This document shows, piece after piece, positions 1 through 9,984 of a stretch of DNA of 64,000 nt; the stretch's first letter is position 1, and the number at the start of each line of letters is the position of its first letter. The DNA lies in the NCBI GenBank assembly GCA_000381605.1, contig KB906754.1:248001-312000 (forward strand), written 5' to 3'. Under the pieces are notes generated by a model. That model ran no database searches. It saw nothing but the letters and a program-made list of their open reading frames with translations, and was not told where the DNA came from. The stretch comes from Acidobacteriaceae bacterium KBS 89 (lineage in GTDB: Bacteria > Acidobacteriota > Terriglobia > Terriglobales > Acidobacteriaceae). The position numbers were made by a program, and so were the translations under genes.

Positions 1-277
1 GGAGGCCGTTGTTCGGCGTCACAACCATCGACAGCGGCTTATAGGCCGTGGCTACCGGAGTGTTGGTCACGATGGTCAGCGTTCCGGTGCCGATTGAGAA
101 TCCACCGATGGAGCTCGCCGCCTGGTTTGCCACGTAGACGCGACCGCTGGTCGTCCCTCCGCCTCCGCCGCCTCCGTTGTTAATTGGCGGAAAGAAGTCA
201 CCGCAACCCGTCAAAAACGGCACCACTATCGCGGCCGCGGCAGCCATCCACCGATGCACGCTTCCCTTTCGTTCCAT
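1..277 (-). CDS. Lipoprotein, lactonase/YncE-like beta-propeller (C-terminus cut off by window edge)
   Basis: Only the first 92 residues lie in the window. The N-terminus is a lipoprotein signal: a short basic stretch (MERKGSVHRW), a hydrophobic core and the lipobox LTGC, so the mature protein should be lipidated on Cys and sit on an envelope membrane. A Gly-rich linker follows, then GRVYVANQAASSIGGFSI, a typical first blade of the lactonase/YncE-type beta-propeller repeat (VYVAN...I.GFSI...G.LT). The substrate cannot be inferred. The gene is divergent from the M28 peptidase, with 85 bases between the two starts. Seen: signal and first propeller repeat. Inferred: full-length propeller. Confidence 0.7.
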   Translation of the reverse strand, partial: MERKGSVHRWMAAAAAIVVPFLTGCGDFFPPINNGGGGGGGTTSGRVYVANQAASSIGGFSIGTGTLTIVTNTPVATAYKPLSMVVTPNNGL

Positions 278-349
278 CACTTCAAGCCCCTCGTTCCAAT
301 CTTCGCTGTCGCCGGTGTCCTTCAAGACTAATCCAAACTGGCGTTCTTC

Positions 350-355
350 TATAAT
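350..355 (+). promoter_or_regulatory. -10 element TATAAT of the M28 peptidase gene, 7 bases before ATG
   Basis: A perfect TATAAT ends 7 bases before the ATG at 363 and no Shine-Dalgarno sequence lies between. The transcript would begin at or next to the A of the start codon (leaderless). No good -35 box is visible. Confidence 0.5.
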
Positions 356-362
356 TCGCACA

Positions 363-1466
363 ATGTATTCATCGAAATGTCAGCGCCTCTTGAGCACATT
401 TGCGCTTGCGTCCGCTCTAACGTTAGTTCCTTCAGTAGATGGGCGGCAAACCCACCACTCCTTCGACGCATCAGCAGAAGAAACGGCATCCCAGTCCACA
501 ACATTGCAACATGAAGTTCACGCGGACATGGATTTTCTCGCCTCCGACGAACTCCACGGCCGCGGTTCGGCGACACGTGACGAACACATCGCCGCTCTCT
601 ACGTCGCAGCTCAGCTCCAGTCCCTGGGTCTTGAACCGGGTGGGGAGAACGGGACCTTCCTGCAGAAGACACCACTGCCCGATCCCCTGCCCCCGAGGAT
701 CCAGCAACGCCTCGCGAAGTTCCAGGATGTGCCGCGCAAAGAGACCTGGAACGCCATCGGCATCCTCCGCGGAAGCACCTCACCGAACGAGGTGATCCTG
801 CTCACCGCGCATCTCGACCACCTTGGCATCGGTCCCGCCAATGCCGCGGGCGACACCACCTACAACGGCGCCGATGACGACGCCTCAGGAACAACAGCCG
901 TCCTTGCTTTGGCGCGCATCCTCGCCACAGGCTCACGCCCCAAGCGCACCATCGTCTTTGCCTGCTTCGGTTCGGAGGAGCTCGGCGGCTTTGGCAACCG
1001 CGCCTTCCTAGCGCACCCACCGGTTGCGCTTACCGGCATCGTCGCCAATCTCGAGTTCGAGATGATCGGGCGGCCCGATCCTGCGGTTCCCGCCGGAACG
1101 CTCTGGCTTACCGGCTTCGACCGCTCCAACCTAGGTCCGGAGCTCGCAAAACATGGAGCACATCTGGTCAACGATCCTCACCCAGCCCAGCATTTCTTCC
1201 AGCGCTCGGATAACTACGCGCTTGCACTGCAAGGGATCGTCGCTCAATCCGTCTCAAGCTTTGGCCTGCATAATGACTACCACCAGCCCAGCGACGAACT
1301 CCGCACCATCGACTTCGGGCATATGACCAAAGCCATCGACTCAATGGTTAATCCCGTCCGCTGGTTGGCCAACTCCAACTGGAAGCCCGAGTGGAACCCC
1401 GGTGGCAAACCCGATCCCAATGCACCGAGGCCTGGCCCGCCTTCCGCGCAGCCGCAGTCAAACTAG
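363..1466 (+). CDS. Secreted M28-family zinc aminopeptidase
   Basis: A 367-residue secreted metallopeptidase expected to remove N-terminal residues from peptides in the periplasm. The N-terminus has a signal-like segment (LLSTFALASALTLVPSVDG). The M28 dinuclear zinc site is readable: H150 in TAHLDH, bridging D171 in NGADDDASG, catalytic E205-E206 in FGSEELGG, an acidic ligand in NLEFEMIGR, and the final His in YHQPSDE. The fourth ligand position is Glu (E233) where most M28 enzymes have Asp. The C-terminal 30 residues are Pro/Asn-rich. The reading frame is open upstream to 177, but the ATG at 363 is preferred: it places the signal peptide at the N-terminus and follows a TATAAT by 7 bases. A hairpin terminator follows at 1480-1507. 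Confidence 0.85.
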   Translation: MYSSKCQRLLSTFALASALTLVPSVDGRQTHHSFDASAEETASQSTTLQHEVHADMDFLASDELHGRGSATRDEHIAALYVAAQLQSLGLEPGGENGTFLQKTPLPDPLPPRIQQRLAKFQDVPRKETWNAIGILRGSTSPNEVILLTAHLDHLGIGPANAAGDTTYNGADDDASGTTAVLALARILATGSRPKRTIVFACFGSEELGGFGNRAFLAHPPVALTGIVANLEFEMIGRPDPAVPAGTLWLTGFDRSNLGPELAKHGAHLVNDPHPAQHFFQRSDNYALALQGIVAQSVSSFGLHNDYHQPSDELRTIDFGHMTKAIDSMVNPVRWLANSNWKPEWNPGGKPDPNAPRPGPPSAQPQSN

Positions 1467-1479
1467 TCTTTAGAAAAAA

Positions 1480-1507
1480 AAGAGCGGCCCATCGCTGGAC
1501 CGCTCTT
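1480..1507. terminator. Bidirectional intrinsic terminator between M28 gene and katG
   Basis: Arms AAGAGCGG and CCGCTCTT with a 12-base loop, preceded by a run of eight A and followed by a T-containing tract. It can serve both convergent genes; on the minus strand the A run becomes a U tract. Confidence 0.75.
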
Positions 1508-1521
1508 GCCTTCCTTTGAAG

Positions 1522-3726
<2,205 letters not shown>

Positions 3727-3761
3727 TCACCTCGAAATTTTGTTGCGGTTTTACCTAACCT

Positions 3762-4184
3762 TTACTGACACTTTGCACAAAGCCCAATCACGTCGACTGC
3801 ATACCGCTGGACCAGAAATCCGCCGGGCAGCCTGTCTCGTTTCGAGACCAGCCCAAGCTCCTTCTCTCCGATGTCGGTAATCGCTTTGCACCTGGAGCAC
3901 ACCATGTGGTGGTGTGCCTCATCATTCATCTCCACGCGCAACGAGCCATGATGCATGCTCACCTCGCGGAAAATACCACTCTCAACGAACAAGTGTAGGT
4001 TCTTGTAAACGGTAGCCAGCGAGATCGCCGGCACCTTCTTCTTCACTCGCGCATAGACCTCTTCCGGACTCGGATGGCCATGCATCGTCTTCATCACTTC
4101 GTAGAGCACCTGCCGCTGGTGAGTCACGGCAATGCCGTTCTCCCGGCAAAGCTCACGAAATGATTTGGCCTCGTTCACCAGCAT
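3762..4184 (-). CDS. perR: Peroxide-sensing Fur-family repressor (PerR type)
   Basis: A 140-residue Fur-family metalloregulator. The residues match Bacillus subtilis PerR almost position for position: structural zinc cysteines C96, C99, C136 and C139, and sensor-site H37, H91, H93 and D104, with another acidic residue (D88) near the fifth ligand. Asp at 104 is the residue that separates PerR from Fur (Glu). It should bind DNA with Fe or Mn and release it when H37/H91 are oxidised by H2O2. It directly precedes katG (38-base gap), the obvious target. An inverted repeat of PerR-box type covers its promoter, suggesting autoregulation. A TATACT ends 7 bases before the ATG, so the mRNA may be leaderless. 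The PerR assignment is inference from residues and context. Confidence 0.88.
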   Translation of the reverse strand: MLVNEAKSFRELCRENGIAVTHQRQVLYEVMKTMHGHPSPEEVYARVKKKVPAISLATVYKNLHLFVESGIFREVSMHHGSLRVEMNDEAHHHMVCSRCKAITDIGEKELGLVSKRDRLPGGFLVQRYAVDVIGLCAKCQ

Positions 4185-4191
4185 GGAGCAA

Positions 4192-4217
4192 AGTATAAAC
4201 GATAAATATTATTGTTT
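4192..4217 (-). promoter_or_regulatory. PerR/Fur-type operator overlapping the perR -10 element
   Basis: Positions 4197-4217 form an inverted repeat, AAACGATAA-ATA-TTATTGTTT (8 of 9 pairs match), similar to the PerR box pattern TTATAATnATTATAA. On the minus strand a TATACT (plus-strand 4192-4197) abuts it and ends 7 bases before the perR start. Repressor bound here would block RNA polymerase, giving autoregulation and peroxide induction of perR-katG. Confidence 0.7.
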
Positions 4218-4228
4218 AGTAGAGATAG

Positions 4229-5467
4229 TTATCCACAGGTGGGCTCCAGCGGAATCTCCATTTCTTCGGTACTCCGACTAGCTCGAGACGAGTCAGACGT
4301 CAGTCGTTCTTTGAAACGCAAAAAATACTCCTCAAAATATCTTCTGGACATGTAGCAGAAAAGGGTAAGGCAGGCCCCGACCATGACAAAACGAAATAAA
4401 ACAAAGCTAATCGTTGGTGGTTGCAGGTTAACTCCGAGATGTTCCGTGACCCAGTCAAAGGCAAAAAAACCTAAGGTATGGAAGAGATAAAAACCGTAGC
4501 TGATATAGCCGAAAAAGCGGATCGGGGCCAGAGCGCGGTAGACCGTAGGGTGATCTCCAAACCGGAGCGAAACCAGCAGCATCGAGGAAAAGATGAAGAG
4601 AAAAGGTATTGGCTGGAAGGCCGCGCCGGAGGGGGTGCCGCGACTTAGCAGTTGAAATGAAAATCCCGCGCCTAGTAGTACAGCACCTAATCCGCCCAGG
4701 AGAACAGTCAGTTGCGCCACCCGCCGTTCCGTGGCCGCCGCGGTGCGTAAAAAGATCGCCAGCAACGCACCATAAAACAAGTTGTCGCATATCAGCCATG
4801 TAGTGATATAGGGACTTCCCAGGCGCATCGAATTCGAAACGCTGATGGCGCGCAAAACTGGCGACAGCACGATACCCAACACACACACAGCGGCTAGCGT
4901 CCGCAGCTGCAGCCGACGAACCAGAAAAGGCCACACGAGGTAAAACTGTTCCTCAACCGCAAGAGACCAGAGGGCACCATAACTTGGTCCAGGAATCCGG
5001 AATTCAACCGCAAAGTTTGCCAGGTAAAACAGGCAAAGAATCACATAAGCCCAGCTGCAATTCAGCGCAACCTTCACAATGGCCAGCACAACAAGATAAA
5101 GAGGCACAATTCGAAGAAAACGGCGGATGTAGAAACTGCTCCAATAGGTCCTTTTTGTGCGGGTATCGAGCAGAATGCCAGTGATCAGGAAGCCAGAGAG
5201 AACGAAGAAAAGGTTGACACCCAGCCATCCGAAGGACACAGCCTGGCCTATCAGTCTTACATGGGGCTCCGCCCAGGCGCCCCGGGGAAGAAACCACTTG
5301 AGACCGTGAAAGAAGAAGACGGACAGAATCGCAATTCCACGCAAGACATCCAGACCGGGCATCTCTCGCTTCAGCAGAACCGATCGAGGCCCGCTCCCGA
5401 CCGGCACAGGAGATACCTCGGTCGTATCGCGCGGCACGATTGGCACTCTCACCGTTGATCTCTGCAT
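4229..5467 (-). CDS. Membrane acyltransferase of the acyltransferase-3 family (OafA/YrhL type)
   Basis: A 412-residue integral membrane protein with about ten hydrophobic segments. Family signatures: PGLDVLRGIAILSVFFFHG with the key His (H54), WLGVNLFFVLSGFLI, the Arg-rich FYIRRFLRIVPLYL and SLAVEEQFYLVWPF. Such enzymes move acetyl or other acyl groups from the cytoplasm onto sugars of lipopolysaccharide, exopolysaccharide or lipids. No glycan cluster surrounds it, so the acceptor is unknown. No obvious ribosome site precedes the ATG at 5467. It ends just before the perR promoter region. About 250 bases upstream (5468-5716) hold no gene I can support. Confidence 0.88.
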   Translation of the reverse strand: MQRSTVRVPIVPRDTTEVSPVPVGSGPRSVLLKREMPGLDVLRGIAILSVFFFHGLKWFLPRGAWAEPHVRLIGQAVSFGWLGVNLFFVLSGFLITGILLDTRTKRTYWSSFYIRRFLRIVPLYLVVLAIVKVALNCSWAYVILCLFYLANFAVEFRIPGPSYGALWSLAVEEQFYLVWPFLVRRLQLRTLAAVCVLGIVLSPVLRAISVSNSMRLGSPYITTWLICDNLFYGALLAIFLRTAAATERRVAQLTVLLGGLGAVLLGAGFSFQLLSRGTPSGAAFQPIPFLFIFSSMLLVSLRFGDHPTVYRALAPIRFFGYISYGFYLFHTLGFFAFDWVTEHLGVNLQPPTISFVLFRFVMVGACLTLFCYMSRRYFEEYFLRFKERLTSDSSRASRSTEEMEIPLEPTCG

Positions 5468-5716
5468 GGAACGTGGAATGCTTTCTTTCGAGTCTGGATT
5501 GATTACATCTTCAACCGATGAATATGAGATGAATTAGAAGTTCATCGGCATGAAAGACGGGTGCATGTTCACTGCCACGGAAAATAATACACCTTGAAGG
5601 GAACATGTTTGCGCCGCCATCGATCAGCAGGTAACTAACAGAATACCGATTGCAAAACCGAAGCGGGATGCTTCTTGTAGTGCGACCGATCTTGTCTCAT
5701 CGACCAAAGCAGTTCG

Positions 5717-6148
5717 TCAATTCAATCGCTCCGTCTTGCCGAAGCGGGGATCCAGAGGCTTCCGTCCCTCGAAGCCCTCCTCCTCGGTATGCCAGTGAGC
5801 GATGGTTGGCTCGCCCAACTTCCAGCACAACAAAATTGGCTTGCCGTCCATAACGGAAGGAAAGTCGAGCAGACCATCCTCCAGATCCTTCACCTGCACG
5901 CCGATCGATTCGATCTCCGCAAGAGTGTCCTTCGCCTCCTGCACAGCCTTTTCGCGCTCCGCTCGCCGGCGGGCTGCCGCACTCACGTCGACGTGCATGC
6001 CGCCAGAGAGAAAGATGCGATGGCCCAACTGCTGCATCTCCCGTTCATGTTCCCCGGCCTCGACGGCTGCCGCCTGCGCCTTCCGCAGAAGGGCTTCCAC
6101 CACTGGCAGCAGTGTCTGCGCCTCGCTTAAGGTAAACGTCTTGCTCAA
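5717..6148 (-). CDS. DUF2203 family protein
   Basis: A 143-residue soluble protein of unknown function, DUF2203 family, recognisable from SKTFTLSEAQTLLPVVEALL at the N-terminus, a central coiled-coil-like helix (about residues 20-90, rich in Ala, Glu and Arg) and the C-terminal WKLGEPTIAHWHTEEEGFEGR. I use the TTG at 6148 because it places SKTFTLSEAQ at the start, as in the family, and overlaps the nadA stop (TTGA); an ATG at 6190 would add 14 residues unlike the family. Translational coupling to nadA is therefore likely. A role in NAD metabolism is only suggested by position. Confidence 0.75.
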   Translation of the reverse strand: MSKTFTLSEAQTLLPVVEALLRKAQAAAVEAGEHEREMQQLGHRIFLSGGMHVDVSAAARRRAEREKAVQEAKDTLAEIESIGVQVKDLEDGLLDFPSVMDGKPILLCWKLGEPTIAHWHTEEEGFEGRKPLDPRFGKTERLN

Positions 6149-7293
6149 GCCTTGATCTCCAGCATTCGATCGAGCGCAACACGCGCCCACTGCTTGACAT
6201 CATCCTCCACCTTGATGCGATTGACCACACGTCCCTCGACCAGGTTTTCCAGAGCCCAGGCCAGATGTTGCGGCGAGATCCGGTACATAGTGGTGCACAG
6301 GCAACCCGAATCGTCGAGCGTCATCACCTGCTTGCCCAAAGGAGCAAACCGCTTCGCCAGTCGATTGACCAGATGGATCTCTGTGCCCACGGCAAAGCTC
6401 GAGCCTGCCGGGGCTTTTTCGATGACCTCGATAATCCGTTCCGTCGAGCCGATGGCATCCGCCTTCTGGCAGACCTCCCAGCGGCACTCTGGATGCACGA
6501 TCACCTGCATATTCCGATGCTCGCGGCGCACGCGATCGACATGCTCGGGAAGAAAACGCTGGTGCACTGAGCAGTGTCCCTTCCACAGGATGACCTTTGC
6601 CGCCCTCAATCGGTCGACGCTCAGACCTCCGTTGATCTGATAGGGGTCCCACACCACCATCTCGCTCAATGGGATGCCCATCGCGAACGCAGTGTTCCGC
6701 CCCAGGTGCTGGTCGGGCAGAAATAAAATCTTTCTCCCTCGCGCAAAGGCCCACTCAAACGCCGCGCGGGCGTTCGACGAGGTGCACACCAGGCCGCCGC
6801 GTCTGCCGCAAAAACCCTTTATCGCGGCGGCCGAGTTCATGTAGGTCAGCGGAATCAAGCCGCCGTCTGCGGTCAGCCCGGCGCGCTCCAGCGAGTCCCA
6901 GCAGTCTTCCACCTGGCCGATCTCTGCCATGTCGGCCATCGAGCAGCCGGCGTTCAGGTCCGGCAGAATTACCTGCTGCCAGGGCCGTCCCAACACGTCA
7001 GCGGTCTCCGCCATAAAGTGCACGCCGCAAAAGAGCATGTACTTCGCATCGGTCTCCGAGGCGACCTTCGACAGCTTGTAGCTGTCACCGGTAAAGTCGG
7101 CAAACCGAATCACCTCATCGCGTTGGTAGTGGTGGCCGAGGAGAACCACATCTGTGCCCAGCGTGGCTCGGGCCGCCGCAATGCGGGCGTCCATCGTATG
7201 GTCGGGTTGCGCAAGGTAGTTGTCGAGCGAACACGCCGCCGCGACGTTCTCCGCTACGGCCTCAGCCGAAGCAATCTCCATTAGTCCGTTCAA
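6145..7293 (-). CDS. nadA: Quinolinate synthase A
   Basis: Condenses iminoaspartate with dihydroxyacetone phosphate to quinolinate, the second step of NAD synthesis from aspartate. The 382 residues contain the [4Fe-4S] ligands expected for the family: C89 in FCGVHFMAE, C170 in GGLVCTSSNA and C333 in GCLCTTMYRIS. The substrate-site motifs LLGHHYQRDE, AGCSMADM and VHPECRWEV are present. The partner enzyme nadB is in the window at 12944-14491; nadC is not. The frame opens with TTG at 7293, preceded by GGAG at good spacing; an ATG four codons later (7281) is possible but lacks a well-placed ribosome site. It is followed, with overlap, by the DUF2203 gene. Confidence 0.96.
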   Translation of the reverse strand: MNGLMEIASAEAVAENVAAACSLDNYLAQPDHTMDARIAAARATLGTDVVLLGHHYQRDEVIRFADFTGDSYKLSKVASETDAKYMLFCGVHFMAETADVLGRPWQQVILPDLNAGCSMADMAEIGQVEDCWDSLERAGLTADGGLIPLTYMNSAAAIKGFCGRRGGLVCTSSNARAAFEWAFARGRKILFLPDQHLGRNTAFAMGIPLSEMVVWDPYQINGGLSVDRLRAAKVILWKGHCSVHQRFLPEHVDRVRREHRNMQVIVHPECRWEVCQKADAIGSTERIIEVIEKAPAGSSFAVGTEIHLVNRLAKRFAPLGKQVMTLDDSGCLCTTMYRISPQHLAWALENLVEGRVVNRIKVEDDVKQWARVALDRMLEIKA

Positions 7294-7647
7294 AGTACTC
7301 CGCCTTCAGTCTCACAAAGGTCGTCGGGCGCCGGCCAGGCCGGAACCGTCTTTTCACCTCTGAGACGGGGATGTTGAAAGCATGCACTGCTCAAGTTGCA
7401 GTGGATTCACTGTGCCGGCTCTTTCAAACCTGCACCCAACCCACGGGGGTGTTGCAACTCCTGCCACTTCTATACCCGCGGCCGTCAGCCGTTCCTACGA
7501 TCATTAGACGCAATTCGCATCCAAATGATGCGTTTTGTACAAATCACTTCTGCACTTCATGCCGTACAAAAGAAATTTTACAACAGCGTCTCCTTCTTCC
7601 GTCCATTTGTTCCGTCAACACGGTAAGCCGTATCATGGGACTGACTT
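7294..7647. other. Intergenic region between divergent nadA and tatB
   Basis: No gene is supportable in these 354 bases. It must hold the nadA promoter and the tatB promoter. A perfect 6-bp inverted repeat, CGCATC-caaat-GATGCG (7517-7533), could be an operator. A TATCAT at 7631-7636 ends 11 bases before the tatB ATG. No RNA gene was recognised. Confidence 0.4.
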
Positions 7648-8145
7648 ATGCCAAGCTTTCAGGACAGCGCCCTTCTCATCTTCCTCGCCCTGCTTCTCTT
7701 CGGGCCGAAGAAGCTGCCTGAACTCGCGCGGCAACTTGGAAAACTGATGTCGGAGTTCCGTCGCGCCTCCAATGAATTCCGCATGCAGATGGAAGAAGAA
7801 CTTCGCATCGCCGACCAGGAGGAGCAACGGAAAAAAGTCGCTGCCATGGAAGCGGCCGCTCCGGTTGCACCTGCGATCCCGGACAGCACCGAGAACACTA
7901 TCGCACCTCCCGCCACCGAAGAGTTCCTCGTAGGTCATCCACACGAACAGCCGCAGACCGTTGCACCAGCATCGGAGCCGCTGCCGATCGCCACCTCCGG
8001 CGATCTCAATCTCATGCCACCTTCTACAGGCCTTCCCGTCAGCAACTCCGCGCTCTCGCCCGTCCTCGACTCCATCCCACACGACGCTGATCCTGAGACT
8101 GTCTCGGCTGATTCCGCAACCGGTGAGGTCACTCACCGTGGCTGA
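7648..8145 (+). CDS. tatB: Sec-independent translocase subunit TatA/TatB
   Basis: A 165-residue single-span component of the twin-arginine translocase. Residues 1-20 form the short membrane helix, followed by the hinge and amphipathic helix FGPKKLPELARQLGKLM and a charged helix (to about 75), then a long Pro/Ala/Thr-rich tail. TatA and TatB are hard to separate here: FGPKKLPELA is TatB-like and the tail is longer than in TatA. No second TatA/TatB gene is nearby, so this may serve both roles. It overlaps tatC by 8 bases. The only gene in the window with a clear Tat signal (RRRF) is the enolase-superfamily protein at 21045. Confidence 0.88.
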   Translation: MPSFQDSALLIFLALLLFGPKKLPELARQLGKLMSEFRRASNEFRMQMEEELRIADQEEQRKKVAAMEAAAPVAPAIPDSTENTIAPPATEEFLVGHPHEQPQTVAPASEPLPIATSGDLNLMPPSTGLPVSNSALSPVLDSIPHDADPETVSADSATGEVTHRG

Positions 8146-8932
8146 CCTCGACCCTATCGACAGAGCACGCAAGGCTGTCACCGACCGCGCCGAACTTCCC
8201 GGCATGAGCCTCATGGAGCATCTCACCGAGCTCCGCAAGCGACTCATCCACTCCGTCTATTACCTGCTCGGCGGATTCATCATCGCCTACGTCTTTCACG
8301 AACGTCTCTATGGCTTCGTCCAGGCTCCACTCGATCAGCTTCACATCGCGCTTAACTTCACTCATCCCACCGACGGGCTGAATCTCTATCTCAAGACCGC
8401 CTTCGTTGGCGGTGCCATCCTCGCCAGCCCGTTCATCCTGTATCAAATCTGGCTCTTCATCTCGCCGGGCATGTACGCCAATGAGAAGCGCTACGTCTGG
8501 CCGTTCATGTCCGCAACGGTCGGCCTCTTCCTTGCCGGAGCGTGGTTCGGCTACCGCTGGGTGCTTCCCGGCGCCATCAAAGTCCTCATCTTCGACTTCG
8601 GTAAAAAGTTCAACCCGATCCTTACGATTGAGGACTACACCGGCTTCTTCATGTCGGTCATTCTCGGTCTGGGCATCTGCTTTGAGTTACCCATCCTCAT
8701 CTTTTTTCTCGCCCTCTTCGGCATCGTCGACGCTAAATTTCTTCTGCGTCAGTATCGCTATGCAATCCTGGGCATCTTCCTGATCTCCGCAATCATCTGC
8801 CCGCTGCAAGATCCCTTCAGCATGTGCCTCTTCGCTGCTCCCATGCTCGTTCTCTATTTTGTGGGGGTGTGCGTTGCCTTCCTCGTGCACCCCGCCAGGC
8901 GCAAAGCCCAAGAGGTAAAGCAATCCGCATGA
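8138..8932 (+). CDS. tatC: Sec-independent translocase subunit TatC
   Basis: The 264-residue core of the twin-arginine translocase that recognises RR signal peptides in the cytoplasmic membrane. Six hydrophobic segments follow the conserved cytoplasmic N-terminus MSLMEHLTELRKRL; the motif PFILYQIWLFISPGMY lies in the second helix region and FELPILIFFLALFG in the fourth. I choose GTG 8138, which overlaps the tatB end and has GGTGAGG about 10 bases upstream; a later ATG would lose part of the cytoplasmic N-terminus. The stop overlaps the start of the glutaminyl-cyclase-like gene (ATGA), so the three genes form one operon. Confidence 0.95.
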   Translation: MADLDPIDRARKAVTDRAELPGMSLMEHLTELRKRLIHSVYYLLGGFIIAYVFHERLYGFVQAPLDQLHIALNFTHPTDGLNLYLKTAFVGGAILASPFILYQIWLFISPGMYANEKRYVWPFMSATVGLFLAGAWFGYRWVLPGAIKVLIFDFGKKFNPILTIEDYTGFFMSVILGLGICFELPILIFFLALFGIVDAKFLLRQYRYAILGIFLISAIICPLQDPFSMCLFAAPMLVLYFVGVCVAFLVHPARRKAQEVKQSA

Positions 8933-9894
8933 CCTCCCGCCACCTCACAAAAACCCTGCGCCTTCTTACATTGCTTGTTCTCACTCTCGCCGCCGCAGGC
9001 GCAAACGCGCAGCGTACCTCTGCTGCGGCAGCACCTCGCTTCAACGGCCAGGCCGCCTATACGCTTACGCAGCAACTCCTCCAGGTCGCGCCGAAGCGGT
9101 TCAATGGCTCGCCCGGTCATGCCAAGGCCGAAGAGTTCATCAAACAGCACTTCACCGCAGAGGCTGCCAAGGGCAACTTCGAAACCGACACCTTTACCGC
9201 CAGCACACCCGCCGGTCTTCAGACGATGCACAATTTCATCGTGCGCTATCCGGGCAAGAAAGACGGCGTCATCGTTCTCGCCAGCCACTACGAGACCAAC
9301 TACCCGCTGCGCGACATCGAATTCTACGGAGCCAACGACGGCGCCGCTACTAGTGCACTGCTGATTGAAATCGGCAACGTCCTCCGAGCACATCCACCGG
9401 AAGGCTACTCCGTCTGGCTGGTCTTCGACGATGGCGAAGAGGCCGTCAAGGAGTGGTTCGCCAACAACGGGAAAGACAACACCTACGGCACCCGCCACCT
9501 TGCAGCAAAATGGTCGCAGGACGGCACGCTCGGCAAGATCAAGGCGTTCCTCGTCGCCGATATGATCGCCGACAAAGACCTCAACATCGACTACAGTGAG
9601 AACTCAACACCGTGGTTGCTGGACATACTCAAGGTCGCCGCAAAAAACACCGGGCATTCGGCCAATATCTTCAAATACAAAGAGGCCGAAGAGGACGACC
9701 ACCTGCCCTTCGCGCAACGCGGTGTACCCATCCTCGACGTCATCGACGCCCACTACGGTCCCACCACCGACGCGACCCCCGACGGCTACCATCACACCGC
9801 GCAGGACACACTCGATAAGATCAGCGCAAAATCTCTTCAGATCTCAGGCGACTTGTTCCTCGAGATGATCCGCTTAATCAACCAGCGCCCCTGA
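8929..9894 (+). CDS. Secreted glutaminyl-peptide cyclotransferase-like M28 protein
   Basis: A 321-residue exported protein of the M28 fold that resembles glutaminyl cyclase (QPCT), which turns N-terminal Gln into pyroglutamate, more than aminopeptidases. A Sec-type signal peptide (LLTLLVLTLAAAGANAQ) leads. QPCT signatures: ANDGAA with zinc ligand D137; DDGEEA with E170-E171; YGTRHLAAKW as in animal QPCT; D211 in VADMIAD; DDHLPFAQRGVPILDVI; and zinc ligand H289 in YHHTAQDT. By comparison with human QPCT, E170, D211 and D257 are the catalytic set and E171, D137 and H289 hold a single zinc. The human Trp before the last His is His here. It overlaps tatC by 4 bases (ATGA). Substrate unknown. Confidence 0.82.
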   Translation: MTSRHLTKTLRLLTLLVLTLAAAGANAQRTSAAAAPRFNGQAAYTLTQQLLQVAPKRFNGSPGHAKAEEFIKQHFTAEAAKGNFETDTFTASTPAGLQTMHNFIVRYPGKKDGVIVLASHYETNYPLRDIEFYGANDGAATSALLIEIGNVLRAHPPEGYSVWLVFDDGEEAVKEWFANNGKDNTYGTRHLAAKWSQDGTLGKIKAFLVADMIADKDLNIDYSENSTPWLLDILKVAAKNTGHSANIFKYKEAEEDDHLPFAQRGVPILDVIDAHYGPTTDATPDGYHHTAQDTLDKISAKSLQISGDLFLEMIRLINQRP

Positions 9895-9912
9895 GGCCCA
9901 TAAAAGGCCTCA
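9892..9912. terminator. Hairpin covering the stop codon of the QPCT-like gene
   Basis: Perfect arms TGAGGCC / GGCCTCA around a 7-base A-rich loop; the left arm contains the stop codon. No long T run follows, so termination strength is uncertain. It lies between two convergent genes. Confidence 0.5.
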
Positions 9913-9984
9913 GAGGTACTGTCTTGGATCTGCCCGGAATCTACCCCGAAATCTAGGGAACCCATTCGTGAGTTCCGCACTACT

